Origin: an uncultured SAR86 cluster bacterium
GTDB lineage: Bacteria; Pseudomonadota; Gammaproteobacteria; Magnimaribacterales; Magnimaribacteraceae
Direction: 5' to 3'
Assembly: GCA_902574355.1 (NCBI GenBank)
Contig: CACGNN010000010.1
Coordinates: forward strand, 1 to 45,564
DNA length: 45,564 bases
Shown: piece by piece, positions 41,663 to 45,564 of the stretch
Layout of the letters: the number at the start of each line of letters is the position of its first letter
Position numbering within the stretch: the stretch's first letter is position 1
Notes under the pieces: model-generated
What the model saw: only the letters and a program-made list of their open reading frames with translations
The model's database searches: none
What the model was told of the DNA's origin: nothing
Program-made: the position numbers and the translations under genes

Positions 41663-41893
41663 ATGAGTGTTGAAGATAGAGTTCAAAAGATTGTTTGCGA
41701 ACAGCTTGGCGTGTCTGCAGAAGAAGTGAAATTAGAAGCTTCTTTTATAGATGATCTAGGGGCAGATTCACTTGATACTGTAGAATTGGTTATGGCTTTT
41801 GAAGAGGAATTTGAACTAGAAATTCCTGATGAAGAAGCAGAAGGAATTCAAACAGTAAAAAATGCTGTTGACTATATAAATAGTAATTCGTAA
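41663..41893 (+). CDS. acpP: Acyl carrier protein
   Basis: The protein has 76 aa and is very acidic. Ser36 in [14 protein letters not shown] carries the 4'-phosphopantetheine arm. It shuttles growing acyl chains between FabD, FabG and FabF, encoded around it, and supplies acyl groups to lipid synthesis. It has its own promoter and strong Shine-Dalgarno. A 12-bp palindrome (41899-41910) lies before fabF and may reduce readthrough or fabF translation. Confidence 0.98.
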   Translation: MSVEDRVQKIVCEQLGVSAEEVKLEASFIDDLGADSLDTVELVMAFEEEFELEIPDEEAEGIQTVKNAVDYINSNS

Positions 41894-41898
41894 GTTCT

Positions 41899-41910
41899 AG
41901 CCTTAAGGCT
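41899..41910 (+). promoter_or_regulatory. Palindrome covering the fabF ribosome site
   Basis: AGCCTTAAGGCT is a perfect 12-base palindrome in the 20-base gap between acpP and fabF. As RNA it folds into a 4-bp stem (AGCC/GGCT) with a TTAA loop that includes AAGG, the only Shine-Dalgarno-like sequence for fabF (ATG 41914). It could lower fabF translation relative to acpP, or stabilise the acpP mRNA end. Confidence 0.4.
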
Positions 41911-41913
41911 TCT

Positions 41914-43152
41914 ATGGCACGTAAAAGAGTAGTAGTCACTGGTCTTGGTATGCTGTCGCCCGTTGGTAGCAACGTTATTTCTTCATGGAACAATATAATT
42001 GAAGGTTCCAGTGGCGTTAAAGAAATAGATAAATTTGATATATCAAACTTTGAGACTAAATTTGCTGCAACTGTAGATGTCAATCCGGAAGACTATCTAG
42101 ACAAAAAAGAAACAAGAAGAACAGATCCTTTTATTCAGTTCGGATTAATTGCATCAAAAGAATGTTTAGATGATTCAAAAATAGATTTTGAAAATATAGA
42201 TCTCGATAGATTTGGTGTTTCTATAGGTTCAGGTATTGGCGGGCTTGGCACTATTGAAGATAATAAAACAATACTTTCTGAGAGGGGTCCAAAAAAGATT
42301 TCTCCTTTTTTCGTGCCAGGAGCTATCTCTAATATGGTATCAGGTTATGTTTCTTTAAAATTTGGTTTAAGAGGTCCAAATATATCTATTGCAAGTGCTT
42401 GCTCTAGTGCAAGTCATTCAATCGGTTATTCGTTTCGTAGCATTGTTCATGGAGATGCAGATCTCATGCTTACAGGTGGCTCTGAAATGGCAACCACACC
42501 CCTTGGAATAGCGGGTTTCAATGCAGCCAAAGCTTTATCTACAAATAATGAAAATCCAACAGAAGCTAGTCGTCCATGGGATCGAGATAGAGACGGTTTT
42601 GTTTTGGGAGAAGGAGCAGGTTGTTTGCTTCTTGAAGAATATGAACATGCTATTACAAGAGGAGCAAAAATCTATGCTGAGATTATTGGATTTGGAATGA
42701 GTGCAGATGCTCATCACATTACCTCACCACCAAATGAAGGAGAAGGAGCTGCACTATCAATGCAAAACGCAATTTCTGATGCCGGCATTAAAGTTTCAGC
42801 GATTGACTACGTAAATGCTCATGGAACATCCACTCCTGCTGGAGATATCGCAGAAACTAAAGCAATTAAGTCAATTTTTAAGAATGAAATTGATGACCTG
42901 ATTGTAAGTTCAACTAAATCTATGACAGGACATCTTTTAGGAGCGGCTGGAGCGATTGAAGCTATTTTCTCAATATTAAGTATTCAAGATAATATCTGTC
43001 CACCCACTATAAATTTAGACAACCCTGATCCAGAATGCGATCTTAATTATTCTGCACATATAGCAACAAAAAAAATAATAACTCATTCTCTTTCAAATTC
43101 ATTTGGATTTGGAGGAACAAATGCTACTCTAATTTTTAAAGAATTAGACTAA
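41914..43152 (+). CDS. fabF: 3-oxoacyl-ACP synthase II FabF
   Basis: The protein has 412 aa. The active site is Cys163 in SACSSASH, with the catalytic histidines in NAHGTSTPAGD and STKSMTGHLLGAAG, and FGFGGTN near the end. It condenses malonyl-ACP with acyl-ACP to lengthen the chain; temperature-responsive control of unsaturation is the known FabF role. The mltG start codon follows its stop directly. pabC, which lies between fabF and mltG in E. coli, is absent here. Confidence 0.97.
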   Translation: MARKRVVVTGLGMLSPVGSNVISSWNNIIEGSSGVKEIDKFDISNFETKFAATVDVNPEDYLDKKETRRTDPFIQFGLIASKECLDDSKIDFENIDLDRFGVSIGSGIGGLGTIEDNKTILSERGPKKISPFFVPGAISNMVSGYVSLKFGLRGPNISIASACSSASHSIGYSFRSIVHGDADLMLTGGSEMATTPLGIAGFNAAKALSTNNENPTEASRPWDRDRDGFVLGEGAGCLLLEEYEHAITRGAKIYAEIIGFGMSADAHHITSPPNEGEGAALSMQNAISDAGIKVSAIDYVNAHGTSTPAGDIAETKAIKSIFKNEIDDLIVSSTKSMTGHLLGAAGAIEAIFSILSIQDNICPPTINLDNPDPECDLNYSAHIATKKIITHSLSNSFGFGGTNATLIFKELD

Positions 43153-44088
43153 GTGAAAAATTTCAAACTTATCTCAATATCATTAATATTTTTTGTAGTA
43201 TTCTCTTTAACATTAATTCACTTCAAAATTCTTAAAGAGTCATCTCTAATAGTTGATATCCCGGAAGGATCAAGCATTTCTTCCATATCAGAAATATTAT
43301 TTGAAGAAGGTTTAATTCTTAACCCAATTCTTTTTAAAATTTACACGAGATTAACCGTATCAGATAACAAATTACAAGCAGGAGAATACTTCATTGATTC
43401 ATCTCAATCTATATACACTTTGAATAAAAAACTCCTAGAAGGAGATTTTTACTATAGAAAATTGACACTTTTACCAGGTTCTACATTGAAGACCATATTA
43501 AATCTTACTGATTCTGCGGGTTTAGTAAATGACTTAGATACTATTGATATTACTCTTGAGGAGGGAATATTTTATCCCGACACATACTATTATTTAAAGG
43601 GAGAGACTTTCTCTTCTATTCTTTTTCAGTCCCACATGAGATGGAAAGAAATCTCTAATAAGCTATGGGAAAGTCGAGATGATGACCTTCCGTATGCCAA
43701 CATAATGGAAGCAACAACATTGGCATCAATTATTGAAAAGGAAGGCATAGAAAAAGAAACCATAGCAGGAGTTTTCATTAATAGATTGAAACTAAATATG
43801 AAACTACAATCTGATCCAACAGTGATCTACGCACTAGGAGAGAATTTTGATGGTGATATTAAAAGAAAAGATCTTCGAATAGATAGTCCATACAACACAT
43901 ATCGTTTTAGAGGTCTGCCTCCTGGACCGATATCTATTGTTAGCGAAGATTCATTGCGTGCAGCACTTAGACCTAAAGAAACTGATTATTTGTATTTTGT
44001 ATCTATGGGCAATGGCTTTCATAAATTTTCAAAAAATCTAACAGATCATAATAAAGCTGTTTTAGAGTATCAAATAAATGAAAGGTAA
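43153..44088 (+). CDS. mltG: Endolytic murein transglycosylase MltG (YceG)
   Basis: The protein has 311 aa. One N-terminal membrane anchor (residues 4-22) is followed by a LysM-like region (VDIPEGSSISSISEILFEEGLI) and the YceG domain with ASIIEKEGIEKETIAGVFINRL (catalytic Glu in IIEKE) and LQSDPTVIYALG. It cleaves nascent glycan strands and sets their length. The start is GTG at 43153, immediately after fabF's stop. The 3' end overlaps tmk by 11 bases. It ends FHKFSKNLTDHNKAVLEYQ, as in the family. Confidence 0.93.
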   Translation: MKNFKLISISLIFFVVFSLTLIHFKILKESSLIVDIPEGSSISSISEILFEEGLILNPILFKIYTRLTVSDNKLQAGEYFIDSSQSIYTLNKKLLEGDFYYRKLTLLPGSTLKTILNLTDSAGLVNDLDTIDITLEEGIFYPDTYYYLKGETFSSILFQSHMRWKEISNKLWESRDDDLPYANIMEATTLASIIEKEGIEKETIAGVFINRLKLNMKLQSDPTVIYALGENFDGDIKRKDLRIDSPYNTYRFRGLPPGPISIVSEDSLRAALRPKETDYLYFVSMGNGFHKFSKNLTDHNKAVLEYQINER

Positions 44089-44695
44089 ATTTATTACATT
44101 AGAAGGGATTGAAGGATCCGGAAAGTCTACAAGCCTTCAAGACATCGCTAATCTACTCGACAAAAAATCGATTGACTATATCTTAACTAAAGAACCAGGA
44201 AGTGGTTCTTTAGGAAAAAACTTACGATCATTACTATTGAGTAATGACAATAAAATCTCAAGTGAAGTTGAGCTTTTATTAATGATGGCCGATAGAAAGA
44301 ATCACCTTGATCGTTTGATTATTCCTAATCTTAACAATGGAAAATGGGTCGTATCGGATAGATATTTAGATTCTACATATGCTTATCAAGGCGGAGGCAG
44401 GAACATGGACTTTGCTTTAATTGATGAATTATCAAATAGCTTAAATTTACCAGCACCTGATTTGACTATATTATTTGATTTACCAGTAGAAATAGCTTTA
44501 GAAAGAGCTAAACAAAGAGCAAATTTAGATAGATTTGAAAAAGAACCATTAGACTTCCATAATAGAATAAGAAATATATATAAATCTAGAGCTAAGGAAG
44601 ATCCAAAAAGAATAAAAATTGTCGATTCTTCTGTGAATTTTCAAGAAGTTAAAGACCAAGTTGTATATATAGTTACTCAATTCCTAAATGAATAA
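44078..44695 (+). CDS. tmk: Thymidylate kinase
   Basis: The protein has 205 aa. P-loop GIEGSGKST (10-18), the DRY motif in SDRYLDSTYAYQGGGR, and LID region RAKQRANLDRFE are present. It phosphorylates dTMP to dTDP for DNA synthesis. Start ATG 44078 lies inside mltG and stop TAA 44693-44695 lies inside holB (8-base overlap), so the three are one transcript. The order mltG-tmk-holB is the standard gammaproteobacterial one. Confidence 0.96.
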   Translation: MKGKFITLEGIEGSGKSTSLQDIANLLDKKSIDYILTKEPGSGSLGKNLRSLLLSNDNKISSEVELLLMMADRKNHLDRLIIPNLNNGKWVVSDRYLDSTYAYQGGGRNMDFALIDELSNSLNLPAPDLTILFDLPVEIALERAKQRANLDRFEKEPLDFHNRIRNIYKSRAKEDPKRIKIVDSSVNFQEVKDQVVYIVTQFLNE

Positions 44696-45564
44696 TAATT
44701 TACCTAGTTGGTTGCAAAGACATATTAATATTTTTGACTATGAGGAAATTCACCATGCATTTATTATTTCTGGTTCAAAAGGTATAGGTAAAAGTATTCT
44801 CATCGAGAGTTTAGCTGAAAAGATCTTAAATAATAAAATATCATTAGAGAATAATCCGGATTTCCATAATCTAAGAATACTTGATGAAAAAAAATTAATA
44901 GGGATAAACCAAATTCATGAATTAAGAGATAAATTATATGAATCCTCTTTTTTAGGAAAAAATAAAGTTGCGGTCATCAATGAGATAGAAAAAATTTCTA
45001 TAGATGGTTTAAATGCTATCCTTAAGATATTAGAGGAACCTCCAAAAAATACTTACTTTTTACTTTCTACTAACTTTTTAAATCAAATTCCTTTAACTAT
45101 TCAAAGTCGATGTTTTGATCTAAGAATTTCTTCTCCAGAAATTCAGCAGAGCTTAGAATGGCTCTCCGATTATCAAACGAAAGATGCATTAAAGGCTCTA
45201 GAAATAACCAATAATTTACCTATCAAAGCTAAATATTTTTTAGATAATAATTTACTTGATGCAAGGGATAATTTTGTAAAAGATGTTTCGGATATCATTA
45301 AAGAAGGTAAGGATATTGTCTCCATCTCCGAAAAATGGACCAATGACAATGATACCCTTAATTTAAAATTAGAATGGATGTCACAAATTCTTTCTGACTC
45401 TATTAAATTTAATGCGGATAAATCTATTGAGAGTCTTACCAGTGATACAGACGCTATCAGCAAGTACTTAAGTGGTTCAGTTACTCCAGAAAAAATACAT
45501 AAGCTGATATCTAAAACCAATTATTTATGGAATTTATTTTCCAGAGAGACAAATCTTAGAAAAG
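44688..45564 (+). CDS. holB: DNA polymerase III delta-prime subunit, 3' end cut by window
   Basis: The frame is open from ATG 44688 to the end of the window (292 codons), so the C-terminus is missing. It opens MNNNLPSWLQRHINIF. Walker A is GSKGIGKS (29-36). The clamp-loader phrases VAVINEIEKISIDGLNAILKILEEPP and STNFLN...TIQSRCFDL (SRC motif, in IQSRC) are clear. Between Walker A and HNLRI the four-cysteine zinc module of E. coli delta-prime is missing: the segment reads LAEKILNNKISLENNPDFH. Delta-prime is the stator of the clamp loader. It overlaps tmk by 8 bases. Shorter spurious frames on the other strand are shadows of this gene. Confidence 0.9.
   Translation, partial: MNNNLPSWLQRHINIFDYEEIHHAFIISGSKGIGKSILIESLAEKILNNKISLENNPDFHNLRILDEKKLIGINQIHELRDKLYESSFLGKNKVAVINEIEKISIDGLNAILKILEEPPKNTYFLLSTNFLNQIPLTIQSRCFDLRISSPEIQQSLEWLSDYQTKDALKALEITNNLPIKAKYFLDNNLLDARDNFVKDVSDIIKEGKDIVSISEKWTNDNDTLNLKLEWMSQILSDSIKFNADKSIESLTSDTDAISKYLSGSVTPEKIHKLISKTNYLWNLFSRETNLRK

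Noticed and set aside
45173-45520. 115-codon open frame on the minus strand near the right end
   Set aside because: It lies entirely antisense to holB, whose frame is well supported by Walker A, SRC motif and gene order.
1-45564. CRISPR arrays, insertion sequences, prophage and tRNA genes
   Set aside because: No regularly spaced repeats, no transposase or integrase frames, and no cloverleaf-like sequence were seen on either strand.

Overview
The window is a gene-dense, AT-rich stretch of a bacterial chromosome, with short intergenic gaps throughout. It carries no rRNA, tRNA, insertion sequence, prophage or CRISPR that I could find, and no gene-free stretch longer than about 235 bases. The right end keeps the gammaproteobacterial order rluC-yceD-rpmF-fabD-fabG-acpP-fabF-mltG-tmk-holB, divergent from rne. 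Two TonB-dependent receptors, a BCCT transporter, an NhaD-type antiporter, low GC and extreme compaction suggest a streamlined, free-living marine gammaproteobacterium of the SAR86 kind. That placement is inference, not a database match.

Layout. 1-2.0 kb: the 3' part of a TonB receptor, then a secreted beta-propeller phytase, which looks like a phosphorus-scavenging pair. 2.1-2.7 kb: an SRAP/YedK abasic-site DNA crosslinking protein. 2.7-9.7 kb: a TetR regulator divergent from a tight run of MFS permease, omega-aminotransferase, alpha/beta hydrolase, MoxR-type AAA ATPase, CoxE-like VWA protein and an exported methyltransferase-like protein; a palindrome lies between the two divergent promoters. 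9.7-10.7 kb: an orphan small protein and ibpA, the latter with a sigma-32 promoter and a ROSE-like RNA thermometer. 10.7-15.7 kb: an SDR, a beta-lactamase-fold hydrolase, a TSUP permease, an MDR reductase, pdxJ and grxD. 15.7-18.7 kb (minus): metY, an alpha/beta hydrolase and a homocysteine S-methyltransferase, a methionine/sulfur operon. 18.8-22.7 kb: an exported type-B carboxylesterase and a complete TonB receptor. 22.7-26.3 kb: a BCCT transporter divergent from a TPR-sulfotransferase. 26.3-30.6 kb: argG, a TrxR-like ferredoxin-NADP reductase, and a methionyl-tRNA synthetase split into two genes. 30.6-35.8 kb: mrp, mlaA, terB-like, dusA, nhaD-like and nudC. 35.8-45.6 kb: rne, then the rluC/fab/tmk/holB cluster; holB runs off the end.

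Most notable observations. (1) The ibpA leader combines a near-consensus sigma-32 promoter with a ROSE-type hairpin over the ribosome binding site. (2) Metal-binding cysteines usual in the family are missing from three housekeeping proteins (RNase E Zn-link, Mrp CxxC, DNA polymerase III delta-prime zinc module), and MetRS is split exactly at its tRNA-binding domain. (3) Three of the seven convergent gene junctions share one TTAA as both stop codons, and three more have an overlap or gaps of 3-4 bases, so transcripts must terminate inside the opposing gene. (4) At least seven genes have a -10 hexamer only 6-13 bases before the start codon and no Shine-Dalgarno, suggesting frequent leaderless translation beside a few genes with very strong Shine-Dalgarno sites. 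(5) The TetR/MFS/aminotransferase/hydrolase/MoxR/VWA cluster looks like an uncharacterised substrate-use operon with its own maturation module.
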